DNA of 64,000 nucleotides. Origin: Halorussus sp. MSC15.2. GTDB lineage: Archaea; Halobacteriota; Halobacteria; Halobacteriales; Haladaptataceae. Each line of letters opens with the position of its first letter. Within the stretch, counting starts at the first letter, position 1. The stretch is taken from NCBI RefSeq assembly GCF_010747475.1, contig NZ_VSLZ01000003.1:1-64000 (forward strand). Reading direction: 5' to 3'. Of this stretch, positions 27,077-36,293 are shown in pieces. A program made the position numbers and the translations under genes. The notes beneath the pieces were generated by a model. That model was given only the letters and a program-made list of their open reading frames with translations, was not told the origin of the DNA and did not search any database.

Positions 27077-28441
27077 ATGACACGGGTGATACACACGGGG
27101 GACACCCACCTCGGGTATCGGCAGTACCACTCCCCCGAGCGACGGGAGGACTTCCTCCGGGCCTTCGAGCAGGTGATAGACGACGCCATCGCCGAGGACG
27201 TAGACGCCGTGATTCACGCCGGAGACCTGTTTCACGACCGTCGCCCCGACCTCGACGCCCTCCACGGAACTATCTCGATTCTGGGCCGACTCCGGGACGC
27301 CGACATCCCCTTCCTCGCTATCGTCGGCAACCACGAGGGGACGCGGGGCCGCCAGTGGCTCGACCTCTTCGAAATGCTCGGTCTCGCCACGCGACTCCGC
27401 GACGAACCGGAGGTCGTCGGCCAGACCGCGTTCTACGGTCTCGACCACGTCCCCAAGTCCAAGCGCGACGACCTCGACTATCGGTTCGAGGGACACGACC
27501 GACCCCACGCCGCGCTCGTGAGCCACGGCCTGTTCCAGCCCTTCGACCTCGGCGACTGGGACGCCGAGGAGGTGCTGACCGAGGCCAACGTGGACTTCGA
27601 CGCGATGCTGCTGGGCGACAACCACAAGCCCGGGACGAAGGAGGTCGCCGACACGTGGGTCACCTACTGCGGTTCGACCGAACGGTGCAGCGCCGACGAG
27701 CGCGAGGACCGCGGCTACAACATCGTCGAGTTCGACGGCGACGTGACCATCACGCGCCGGGGACTCGACGCGACCCGCGACTTCGAGTACGTAGAAGCGG
27801 ACCTCGCCGAAGACGAAGGTATCGACCGCGTGCGCGAGAAACTCCGGGAGCGCGACCTCGAAGACGCCGTGGCAATCGTGGAAATCGACGGCGAGGGCGA
27901 ACAGGTCACGCCCGCCCGCGTCGAGGAGTTCGCGCTGGAAGCCGGTGCGCTGGTCGCCCGCGTCGCGGACCGCCGCGAGGTCGAGGACGACGAGGGCGAG
28001 GTCGAAGTCTCGTTCGCCGACCCCGACGACGCCGTACGCGAACGCGTCCGCGACCTCGGCCTGAGCGAGGCCGCGCGCGGTATCGACGAGACGGTCCGGG
28101 CGAGCAAAATCGCCGACTCGAACGTCCGGGAGTCGGTCAAGGGCCGCGTGAGCCAACTGGTCGAGGACGGCGACCTCTCGGCGTTCGAGTCCGCGCCGGA
28201 CGACGGAGACGGTTCGGCGAGAGCGGGAGGAACCGACGACTCCGACGGCGGAGAGAACGAAGCGGACGCCTCGACCGGCGAGAGCGGAGAGAGAGCGCCC
28301 GACCCGGACGACTCCGAGGCCGTGCAAGCAGTCGCCGAGGCCGCAACGGAAGTCGACGCCGACGCGGACGCCGAAGCGACGGGTGACTCCTCGCCCGAGG
28401 AAACCGGAGAGAGCGACGGAACGCTGGAGGAGTACCTATGA
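27077..28441 (+). CDS. mre11: DNA double-strand break repair nuclease Mre11
   Basis: This 454-residue calcineurin-like phosphoesterase has metal ligands in GDTHLG (Asp9, His11), [21 protein letters not shown] and LGDNHKP. It is the nuclease of the Mre11-Rad50 complex that processes DNA ends. The C-terminal 120 residues are a highly acidic Ser/Asp/Glu tail, longer than in non-halophiles. The stop overlaps the rad50 start (ATGA at 28438-28441), so the subunits are coupled in translation. Confidence 0.95.
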   Translation: MTRVIHTGDTHLGYRQYHSPERREDFLRAFEQVIDDAIAEDVDAVIHAGDLFHDRRPDLDALHGTISILGRLRDADIPFLAIVGNHEGTRGRQWLDLFEMLGLATRLRDEPEVVGQTAFYGLDHVPKSKRDDLDYRFEGHDRPHAALVSHGLFQPFDLGDWDAEEVLTEANVDFDAMLLGDNHKPGTKEVADTWVTYCGSTERCSADEREDRGYNIVEFDGDVTITRRGLDATRDFEYVEADLAEDEGIDRVREKLRERDLEDAVAIVEIDGEGEQVTPARVEEFALEAGALVARVADRREVEDDEGEVEVSFADPDDAVRERVRDLGLSEAARGIDETVRASKIADSNVRESVKGRVSQLVEDGDLSAFESAPDDGDGSARAGGTDDSDGGENEADASTGESGERAPDPDDSEAVQAVAEAATEVDADADAEATGDSSPEETGESDGTLEEYL

Positions 28442-31103
28442 AGTTCGACCGCGTTCGCCTCCGGAACTTCAAGTGCTACGCCGACGCCGACCTGCGACTC
28501 GACCGCGGCGTGACCGTCATCCACGGCCTGAACGGGAGCGGAAAGTCCTCGCTGCTGGAGGCCTGCTTCTTCGCGCTCTACGGCGCGAAGGCCTTGGACC
28601 GCACGCTGGACGACGTCGTCACCATCGGCGAGGAGGAGGCGGTCATCGAACTCTGGTTCACTCACGACGGCGGTGACTACCACGTCCGGCGGCGGATTCG
28701 GGCGACCGGCGAGCGCGCCACGACCGCCGAGTGCGTCCTCGAGACGCCCGACGACACCATCGAGGGCGCGCGAGACGTCCGCGCCGAGATTACGAAGCTC
28801 TTCAGGATGGACTCGGAGGCGTTCGTCAACTGCGCGTACGTCCGGCAGGGCGAGGTTAACAAGCTCATCAACGCCTCTGCCGGGCAGCGCCAAGACATGA
28901 TAGACGACCTCCTCCAACTCGGCAAACTGGAGGAGTACCGCGAGCGCGCCAGCGACGCCCGACTGGGGGTCACGTCGGTGCTCGACGACAAACGTGGGAG
29001 CCTCTCGGAGTTGGAGAGCCAAATCGAGCAGAAGGAAGAGAAGAATCTCCACGCTCGCCTGAACGACCGGAAGTCCGACCTCAAGGAGGTCGAGACCGAA
29101 ATCGAGCGCTTCGAGGACAACGAGGAAACCGCCGAGCGAACCCGCGAGCAGGCGGTCGAGATACTGGAGACCTACGAGGAGAAACGCGAGGAGTTGGAGT
29201 CGCTGTCGGAGGACATCGACGAACTCGAAGGCGAAATCAGCGAGACCGAACAGCAACGGACCGAACACGGCGAGCGCGTCCGCGAACTCCGCGAGCGCGT
29301 CGAGGACTTCGAAGCGGACGTCGCCGATTTGCTGGCGGAGACCGACCTCGATTCGGCCGACGAGGACGCGCTCGACGCCCGACTGGACGAACTCGACGCC
29401 GAAGACGAGGACCTCGCGGCGGACCTCAACGACGCGCGGACGCAGGCCCAGATGTTCGACACGCAGGCCGGGAACCTCGCCGAGAAGGCCGAGGAACTGG
29501 AAGGGCGGGCGGCGGACAAGCGCGAGCGCGCCGAGACGCTCGAAACCGAGGCCGACGACGCCGAGTCCGACCTCGAAACGCGCCGCGAGAAACTCGACCA
29601 GTTGAGCGACGACATCGCGGCCGAGAAGGCGGCGTTCGAGGACGCGCCCGTCGAGTTCGGGGACGCCGACGCGCACCTCGAAGACCGACGCGAGGCTCAG
29701 ACCGACCTCCAGAGTCGCATCGAGGACGTGAAAGCCGACCTCAAGAGCGCCCGCGACAGCGTGTCCGAGGCCGAACAACTCCTCGACGAGGGCAAGTGTC
29801 CCGAGTGCGGCCAACCGGTGGAAGACTCCCCGCACGTCGATACGCTGGCCGAGGACCGCGAGCGCGTCGAGGAACTGGAGACCGAACTGGCGGACCTCCG
29901 CGAGGAGCGCGAGACCGTCGCCGACGAACTCGACGAGGCCGAGCGCCTGCGCGAGGCCGAGCGCGAGGTCGAGAATCTCCGGGACCGCCGCGAGAACTTC
30001 GAGCAGTTGGTCGCCGACAAGCGGGAGTCGGTCGCCGAGAAGCGCGAGGAGGCCGAAAACCTCCGCGAGGAGGCCGACGACCTCGACGCCGACGCCGCGG
30101 ACAAGCGCGCGGACGCCGACGAACTCCGGGCGAAGGCCGAGGACCGCGAATCGAAGGCCGAGGAACTCGAAGCCGAGCGCGAGCAACTCGCGGCCAAACG
30201 GGAGCGATTGGAGGAGATTCGGTCGCTGCGCGACCGAATCGAGGACGCGGAGGACGACATCGAGCGCCACCGCGAGAAGCGCGCGAGTCTGGCGGAACAG
30301 AACGACCTCCGGCGCGAGCGCCTCGCCGAGAAGCGCGAGCGCCGGAGCGACCTCCGCGAGAGCTACGACGACCAGAAGGTCGAGTCGCCCGCGAGGACAA
30401 GCGCGAGGCCGAGGAGTATCTGGAGAAAGTCGAGGTCAAACTAGACCAACTCCGCGACCGGCGCGACGACCTCCAGAGCGAAATCGGCGGCATCGAGAGC
30501 GAAATCGAGGAACTCGAACACCTGCGCGACCGACGGGAGCGACTCGCCGAGCGCGTCGAGTCGCTGGAGTCGCTCCGCGACGAGACCGAGGAGCTACAGG
30601 AGATGTACGGCGACCTCCGGGCCGAACTCCGCCAGCGCAACGTGGACCAGTTGGAAGCGATGTTGAACGAGGTGTTCGACCTCGTGTACCAGAACGACTC
30701 GTACGCGCGCATCGAACTCGATGGCGAGTACGAACTCACCGTCTACCAGAAGGACGGCGAACCGCTCGACCCCGAGCAACTCTCCGGCGGCGAGCGCGCG
30801 CTGTTCAACCTCAGCCTCCGGTGCGCCATCTACCGACTGCTCTCGGAGGGCATCGAGGGGACGGCTCCGATGCCGCCGCTCATCCTCGACGAACCGACCG
30901 TCTTCCTCGACTCGGGTCACGTCGCCCAACTCGCGGAACTCGTCAACTCGATGCGCGAACTCGGCGTCGAGCAGATTGTGGTCGTGAGCCACGACGACGA
31001 ACTCGTCGCGGCGGCCGACGACGTGGTGTGGGTCGAGAAGGACTCGGTGTCGAACCGCTCCACCGTCGAGCGTCGGGAGAGTCTGTTGGAAGCGGCGGAC
31101 TGA
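28438..31103 (+). pseudogene. rad50: Rad50 ATPase, reading frame interrupted by a one-base shift
   Basis: The two frames together give about 888 residues, the normal Rad50 length. Frame one runs 28438 to about 30385, with Walker [10 protein letters not shown] (residues 30-38), coiled coil, and zinc hook CPECGQPV (Cys454, Cys457). Frame two runs from about 30384 to 31103 with the rest of the coiled coil, signature LSGGERALF, and Walker [12 protein letters not shown]. The switch is a loss of one base near 30384-30392 (after YDDQKVES). As written, the product stops at 30444 and lacks the C-terminal ATPase half. It could be a real mutation or an assembly indel. Confidence 0.88.
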
Positions 31104-31188
31104 CGACGAAACTCGACGGCTGCCGGGAGGAGATTGACAGACTGACGACGGTGGTTTCTCCCTTCGAATCGAGAGGTGCCGAGAAATA

Positions 31189-31626
31189 CTACGGGTCGCC
31201 TCTTTCGCCGGTGAGCAGTGCGAGACCCTCGTCCGCTCGGTCGGTCGTCCCGTAACCGCGCTCACCCAGCACGCGAGTCTCCTCGACGAGTCCGGCGGCG
31301 CGGAACTCCGTCAACAGACCGAGCAGGTCGCTCTCGCAGAGGTCGGTGGCGTCGAGCAGGTGGCGGACCGAGTGGGGGCCGCGCTCGCGCAGGTCCACGA
31401 GCAGGCCGAGCGCGCGTTCGTCCGGCGTCGCGGTCAGGACGCGACGGGCCGATTCCGGGACGGCGCGGGCCGCCGCCGCCAGCGCCGACTCGCCGGAGGC
31501 GGGTTCGAGTTCGTCGCTGTCGCGGTAGCTCTCTTCCCCTGTCTCGGGGTTCCGGACTTTACAGGCGTCGCTCGACTCCTTGAGGAGCAGGTAGACGGTC
31601 CCGGAATCGTCCCGGACGGTTCGCAT
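31189..31626 (-). CDS. Winged-helix-like small protein of unknown function
   Basis: This 145-residue protein begins MRTVRDDSGTVYLLLKESSDACKVRNPETGEE, a beta-rich N-terminus. Its C-terminal half (about residues 65-135) resembles a winged helix (LLVDLRERGPHSVRHLLDATDLCESDLLGLL). It may be a haloarchaeal transcription-associated protein, but I cannot name a family. The ATG at 31626 is chosen over the longer open frame because the upstream residues are Thr/Arg/Pro-rich. Confidence 0.7.
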   Translation of the reverse strand: MRTVRDDSGTVYLLLKESSDACKVRNPETGEESYRDSDELEPASGESALAAAARAVPESARRVLTATPDERALGLLVDLRERGPHSVRHLLDATDLCESDLLGLLTEFRAAGLVEETRVLGERGYGTTDRADEGLALLTGERGDP

Positions 31627-31651
31627 GGCCGGTCGTTGGCGCGGCGCGCGG

Positions 31652-32122
31652 TTAGTCCTTCTGGAGTTCGGCGTCGTCGGACGTTTCGTCCGGAACCTCG
31701 CGCTCGGAGTCGTCTGCGTCGGTCGCCCCACCCTCGTCGTCGTCCGCGTCGGTCTCCCCGTCGGCGTCTCCGGACGTGTCGGTCGCCTTCCGATAACCGT
31801 ACCACCCGCGGGCGAAGGCGAACGCGCCCACTGCGAATATCGCGCCGCCGAACTCCCACCGGCCCTCGAAGCCGACGAGCATGATACCGAGGCTCATCCC
31901 GAACAGCGCGACGTTGAACAGCAGCACGAGCGACCAGAACTCCTTTTTCACCTCGGTGGGTGCGTCCTCCTCCGACGGGACCGACACCTGCGGCGGGTCC
32001 GGAGCGAGACCCTCGGAGGGGTCGTCGGGGAGCAAGTCGGTTTCCGCCTCCGGCGGGTCCTCGGGCAGTAAGTCGGTGTCCGGCGGGTCGGTGTCGTCCG
32101 GCGTCGAGTCGTCGGGAGCCAC
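31652..32122 (-). CDS. Acidic two-helix membrane protein of unknown function
   Basis: This 156-residue protein has a proline/aspartate-rich N-terminal half with two LLP(E/D)DPPEAETD-like repeats, two membrane helices (about residues 62-82 and 88-106), and an acidic Asp/Glu tail. No known catalytic motif is seen. It lies 25 bases from the winged-helix-like gene on the same strand, so the two probably share a transcript. Confidence 0.7.
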   Translation of the reverse strand: MAPDDSTPDDTDPPDTDLLPEDPPEAETDLLPDDPSEGLAPDPPQVSVPSEEDAPTEVKKEFWSLVLLFNVALFGMSLGIMLVGFEGRWEFGGAIFAVGAFAFARGWYGYRKATDTSGDADGETDADDDEGGATDADDSEREVPDETSDDAELQKD

Positions 32123-32171
32123 TGTTCGACAGTCGAAACGGAACGAGGAAAAGCGCTTCGTCCCGCCGTCC

Positions 32172-32357
32172 TCAGAGTTGTTCGTTAAGTGTGAGCGGTT
32201 CGCCCGCCTTCAACCACGCCAACGGGTTGTCCGCGTCGTAGAATACGACCCCGTCCTCTGTCTGATATGACTCGACAGTCGCTTCCGCGTCGTCGGGTTC
32301 CGGAAGCGCCGCTTCCGCACGGTCCAGCTCGTCGCTCGGGTTGACGTGGTCGGACAT
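32172..32357 (-). CDS. Small haloarchaeal protein of unknown function
   Basis: This 61-residue acidic protein starts MSDHVNPSDELDRAE and ends with an ESYQTEDGVVFYDADNPLAWL segment of a type common in small haloarchaeal proteins. An upstream in-frame ATG nine bases earlier is an alternative start. No function is known. It is divergent from polB. Confidence 0.65.
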   Translation of the reverse strand: MSDHVNPSDELDRAEAALPEPDDAEATVESYQTEDGVVFYDADNPLAWLKAGEPLTLNEQL

Positions 32358-32494
32358 AGGCGTCACCTCGTCCCATGGTATGCGTTAACACGTTATATGT
32401 CTTTGCATTCAGGAAACCGTTTCGTCGGTCGCGTGACTCGCCGCGGTCCGCCGAAAGCGAGGGTTTTTAGCCGAAAGCCCCAAACCCCGAATAC

Positions 32495-35230
32495 ATGAGC
32501 GATTCGGGGTCTACGACGACACTTACCGACTTCTCCGACGGTGGTGACGACGAGCGCGACGCCGAGGCCGAGGCACGCGCCGTCGCCGGAGGCGACCACC
32601 AGCGCGCCGACGCGGTGGTCGGGGACGACGACTGGCTTCCCGACCCTGAGGGCGAAGTCGAACTCTCGGTCGTGCAGGTCGATTACACCGTCGAAGGCTC
32701 TGGCGACGACGAGGAACCCGTCGTCCACGTCTTCGGTCGCACGGACGACCAGCGCTTAGAGCACGTCAAGGTCTACGACTTCGAGCCGTATTTCTACGCA
32801 CCTGCGGAGAACGTCGACGACGAGCGGATTGCACAGTACGACGGGTTGGTCACCTACCGGGAGACCGACGAGCACGGCGACCTCTTCGAGTCCATTCGTG
32901 GCGAGCGCCTCGTCAAAATCATCGGTCGAACGCCGCGAGACGTCGGGCAGGTCCGTGACGAGTTCGACCACTACGAGGCCGACATCCTGTTCCCGAACCG
33001 CCTGCTCATCGACAAGGACATCAAGAGCGGCGTCAGGCTCCCCGAGCGACGCGACGACGACGGGGACATCCGCATCTCTCACGAGGAAATCGAACCCGTC
33101 GATGCGAACGTCACGCCGCGGGTGAACACCTTCGACATCGAGGTCGACGACCGGCAGGGCTTCCCCGAGGACGGCGAGGAGACCATCGTCTGTCTCACCT
33201 CTCACGACTCCTACCGCGACGAGTACGTCAACTGGCTCTACCAGTCCCCGGCAGGCGTCGACGGTCCCGCGGCACTGGCCGGGTACGACCCCATCGAGGA
33301 CGACTTCGAGGCCGACGTCCGAGTGTTCGAAGAGGAAGAAGCGATGCTGGAGGCGTTCGTCGAGTACGTCGAGGAGACGGACCCGGACATCCTCACGGGC
33401 TGGAACTTCGCGGACTTCGACGCGCCGTACTTCCTCGACCGGATGGAACAGCTTCAGGGGTCCCACCACGACTACGACCTCGACATCGACCGCCTCTCGC
33501 GGGTGAACGAGGTCTGGCGCTCTGACTGGAACGGTCCCGACATCAAGGGACGGGTCGTCTTCGACCTGCTGCGGGCGTACAAGAGCAACCAGCGCACCGA
33601 ACTGGAGTCGTACCGCCTCGACGCCGTCGGCGAGGTCGAACTCGGCGTCGGCAAGGAACGCTACAGCGGCGACATCGGCGACCTCTGGGAGGAGAACCCC
33701 GAGCGCCTGCTGGAGTACAACCTCCGGGACGTCGAACTCTGCGTGGAACTCGACCGCAAACAGGACATCGTCGCCTTCTTCGAGGAAGTGGCGTCGTTCG
33801 TCGGGTGCAAACTGGAGGACGCCCCGACGGCCGGGGACGCCGTGGACATGTACGTCCTCCACAAGGCCTACGGCGAGTTCGCGCTCCCGTCCAAGGGCAC
33901 CGTCGAATCCGGCGAGGAGTTCGAGGGCGGTGCGGTCTTCGAACCCATCACGGGCGTCCGAGAGAACGTCTCGGTGCTGGACCTGAAGTCGCTGTATCCG
34001 ATGTGCATGTGGACTGTCAACGCCTCGCCGGAGACCAAGGTCGACCCGGAGGAGTACGACGGCGAGACCTACCGCACGCCGACGGGCCAGCACTTCCGGA
34101 CCGAGCCGGCCGGGATGATGCGGGAGATGATTGAGGAGTTGCTGGCCGAGCGCGAGGAGAAGAAACAGCTCCGCGACCAACACGAACCCGGCACGGAGGC
34201 CTACGAGCGCTACGACAACCAGCAGGCCTCCGTCAAGGTCGTGATGAACTCCCTGTACGGCGTGTCGGGGTGGGACCGCTTCCGCCTGTACGACAAGGAC
34301 AACGCCGCGGCCGTCACGGCGACCGGGCGCGAGGTCATCAACTACACCGAGGAGACGGTCTCCGATTTCGGCTACGAGGTCATCTACGGTGACACCGACA
34401 GCGTCATGCTCGAAATCGGGCAGGACGTCGCCAAGGACGAAGCAATCGAGAACTCCTTCGAACTCGAAGAACGAATCAACGAGTCGTACGACAACTTCGC
34501 CCGCGAGAACCTCAACGCCGAGGAACACCGCTTCCAAATCGAGTTCGAGAAGCTCTACCGGCGGTTCTTCCAAGCGGGGACGAAGAAGCGCTACGCGGGC
34601 CACATCGTCTGGAAGGAGGGCAAGGACGTAGACGACATCGACATCACCGGCTTCGAGTACAAGCGCTCGGACATCGCGCCCATCACGAAGACGGTCCAGA
34701 AGCAGGTCATCGACATGATTGTCCACGGCGAGGATTTGGACGATGTGAAAGACTACGTCCACGACGTCATCGAGGACTACCAGAACGGGAACGTGAACCT
34801 CGACGACGTCGGCATCCCCGGCGGTATCGGGAAGCGACTCGACGACTACGACACCGACACCGCGCAGGTCCGCGGGGCGAAGTACGCCAACCTCATGCTC
34901 GGCACCAACTTCCAGCGCGGGAGTAAACCGAAGCGCCTCTACCTCGAAGGAGTCCACCCGGACTTCTGGCAGCGACTGGAGACTGAGGAGGGGTTCGACC
35001 CGAGCGGTAATTCGCGCGAAGACCGCCTCTATCGGGAGTTCAAGAAGGACCCCGACGTAATCTGCTTCGAGTTCGCCGACCAAGTGCCGCCGGAGTTCGA
35101 GGTCGATTGGGACAAGATGCTCGACAAGACGCTCCAAGGACCCATCGAGCGCATCCTCGAAGCGCTCGACATCTCGTGGGACGAAGTGAAGTCCGGCCAA
35201 GAACAGACCGGACTCGGCAGTTTCGTCTGA
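32495..35230 (+). CDS. polB: DNA polymerase, family B
   Basis: This 911-residue replicative/repair polymerase has an N-terminal 3'-5' exonuclease with FDIEVDD (Asp214, Glu216), GWNFADFD and YNLRDVELC. The palm motif A is DLKSLYP (Asp496), motif B is KVVMNSLYG, and motif C is YGDTDS (Asp633, Asp635). No intein interrupts it, unlike many haloarchaeal polB genes. The C-terminus QTGLGSFV fits a PCNA-binding motif. The ATG at 32495 follows the usual acidic haloarchaeal N-terminus. It is followed by a T-rich stretch at about 35274-35280. Confidence 0.96.
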   Translation: MSDSGSTTTLTDFSDGGDDERDAEAEARAVAGGDHQRADAVVGDDDWLPDPEGEVELSVVQVDYTVEGSGDDEEPVVHVFGRTDDQRLEHVKVYDFEPYFYAPAENVDDERIAQYDGLVTYRETDEHGDLFESIRGERLVKIIGRTPRDVGQVRDEFDHYEADILFPNRLLIDKDIKSGVRLPERRDDDGDIRISHEEIEPVDANVTPRVNTFDIEVDDRQGFPEDGEETIVCLTSHDSYRDEYVNWLYQSPAGVDGPAALAGYDPIEDDFEADVRVFEEEEAMLEAFVEYVEETDPDILTGWNFADFDAPYFLDRMEQLQGSHHDYDLDIDRLSRVNEVWRSDWNGPDIKGRVVFDLLRAYKSNQRTELESYRLDAVGEVELGVGKERYSGDIGDLWEENPERLLEYNLRDVELCVELDRKQDIVAFFEEVASFVGCKLEDAPTAGDAVDMYVLHKAYGEFALPSKGTVESGEEFEGGAVFEPITGVRENVSVLDLKSLYPMCMWTVNASPETKVDPEEYDGETYRTPTGQHFRTEPAGMMREMIEELLAEREEKKQLRDQHEPGTEAYERYDNQQASVKVVMNSLYGVSGWDRFRLYDKDNAAAVTATGREVINYTEETVSDFGYEVIYGDTDSVMLEIGQDVAKDEAIENSFELEERINESYDNFARENLNAEEHRFQIEFEKLYRRFFQAGTKKRYAGHIVWKEGKDVDDIDITGFEYKRSDIAPITKTVQKQVIDMIVHGEDLDDVKDYVHDVIEDYQNGNVNLDDVGIPGGIGKRLDDYDTDTAQVRGAKYANLMLGTNFQRGSKPKRLYLEGVHPDFWQRLETEEGFDPSGNSREDRLYREFKKDPDVICFEFADQVPPEFEVDWDKMLDKTLQGPIERILEALDISWDEVKSGQEQTGLGSFV

Positions 35231-35371
35231 CGAGAGGTCGGCGCCGACACCCCGTGTCGTCGTCTCGCGGGATAGTTTTTCACAATCCGAAAAGTTATTT
35301 TCCGACCTGCGAAACCATTTACGTGGGAATGCGAAAGCATTATGAGACGCACAGCCCTTTCTCCAAACGAC

Positions 35372-35385
35372 TTAGGTGAACCTAA
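35372..35385 (+). promoter_or_regulatory. DtxR/IdeR-like operator palindrome upstream of sufC
   Basis: TTAGGTGAACCTAA consists of 6-bp inverted arms (TTAGGT/ACCTAA) around two bases. This closely matches the known core of DtxR/IdeR iron-repressor boxes (TTAGGTTAGCCTAA). It ends two bases before the sufC ATG and overlaps its GGTGA ribosome-binding sequence. Binding of an iron-loaded repressor here would block sufCBD expression; two DtxR-family genes lie within the window. Confidence 0.7.
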
Positions 35386-35387
35386 CA

Positions 35388-36284
35388 ATGGCAACGCTTG
35401 AACTCAAAAATCTACATGCAGAGGTCGTCGAAGCCGACGAGAAGATTCTCAACGGCGTCGACCTCGAGGTACAGTCCGGCGAGATTCACGCCCTGATGGG
35501 TCCCAACGGGAGCGGGAAGTCCACCACGGCGAAGGTAATCGCGGGCCACCCCGCCTACGAGGTGACCGAGGGCGAAGTCATCCTCCACCTCGACGACGAG
35601 GACGTCCCCGAGGACAAGCAGTCGTGGAACCTGCTCGACCTCGAACCGAACGAGCGCGCGGCGCTCGGCGTCTTCCTCGGCTTCCAGTACCCGGCCGAAA
35701 TCGAAGGCGTCACGATGGTCAACTTCCTCCGACAGGCGCTCAACGCCAAACTCGAAGAGCGCGAGGAACTCTTCGAGGACGACGAGGAAGCCGAGGCCGA
35801 AGCGGAAGAGGAGGACGCTGGCTACGAGACCAGTCCGATGGAAGGTCCCGCCGACGAGGGCGAGGTCGACGTCGCGGAGTTCCAGCAGATTCTCTCGGAG
35901 AAGATGGACCTGCTCGACATGGACGAGAAGTTCGCCCACCGCTACCTCAACGCCGGATTCTCCGGCGGTGAGAAGAAGCAGAACGAGGTTCTGCAGGCCG
36001 CCATCCTCGAACCGTCCGTCGCGGTGCTGGACGAAATCGACTCCGGTCTCGACATCGACCGCCTGCAGGACGTCTCGAACGGCATCAACGCCCTGCGCGA
36101 CGAACAGGGGACCGGCGTCCTCCAGATTACCCACTACCAGCGGATTCTCGACTACGTCGAACCCGACCACGTCCACGTCATGCTCGACGGCGAAATCGCC
36201 ATGAGCGGTGGCGCGGAACTGGCCGAGAAGCTCGAAGACAAGGGGTACGACTGGGTCCGCGAAGAAGTGTACGAGGCTGCGTAA
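35388..36284 (+). CDS. sufC: Iron-sulfur cluster assembly ATPase SufC
   Basis: This 298-residue ABC-type ATPase powers the SufBCD scaffold. Walker A is GPNGSGKST (residues 38-46), the signature is FSGGEKKQNEVLQ, and Walker B is VAVLDEIDSGLDID. It is about 50 residues longer than bacterial SufC because of a very acidic insert at about residues 120-165. The ATG at 35388 is chosen for its GGTGA sequence eight bases upstream; an in-frame GTG lies 12 bases earlier. First gene of sufC-sufB-sufD. Confidence 0.95.
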   Translation: MATLELKNLHAEVVEADEKILNGVDLEVQSGEIHALMGPNGSGKSTTAKVIAGHPAYEVTEGEVILHLDDEDVPEDKQSWNLLDLEPNERAALGVFLGFQYPAEIEGVTMVNFLRQALNAKLEEREELFEDDEEAEAEAEEEDAGYETSPMEGPADEGEVDVAEFQQILSEKMDLLDMDEKFAHRYLNAGFSGGEKKQNEVLQAAILEPSVAVLDEIDSGLDIDRLQDVSNGINALRDEQGTGVLQITHYQRILDYVEPDHVHVMLDGEIAMSGGAELAEKLEDKGYDWVREEVYEAA

Positions 36285-36293
36285 GGTGATAGC

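Noticed and set aside
27715-30270. Very long minus-strand frame opposite mre11 and rad50
   Set aside because: A high-GC antisense frame with Leu/Val/Phe-rich nonsense and no motifs; the plus-strand genes carry clear catalytic motifs.
30375-30400. Programmed ribosomal frameshift in rad50
   Set aside because: No slippery heptamer or downstream pseudoknot-like sequence is seen; Rad50 is normally made from one frame. A mutation or indel is simpler.
32756-35200. Minus-strand frame over polB
   Set aside because: Shadow of the family B polymerase frame caused by GC-rich third positions.
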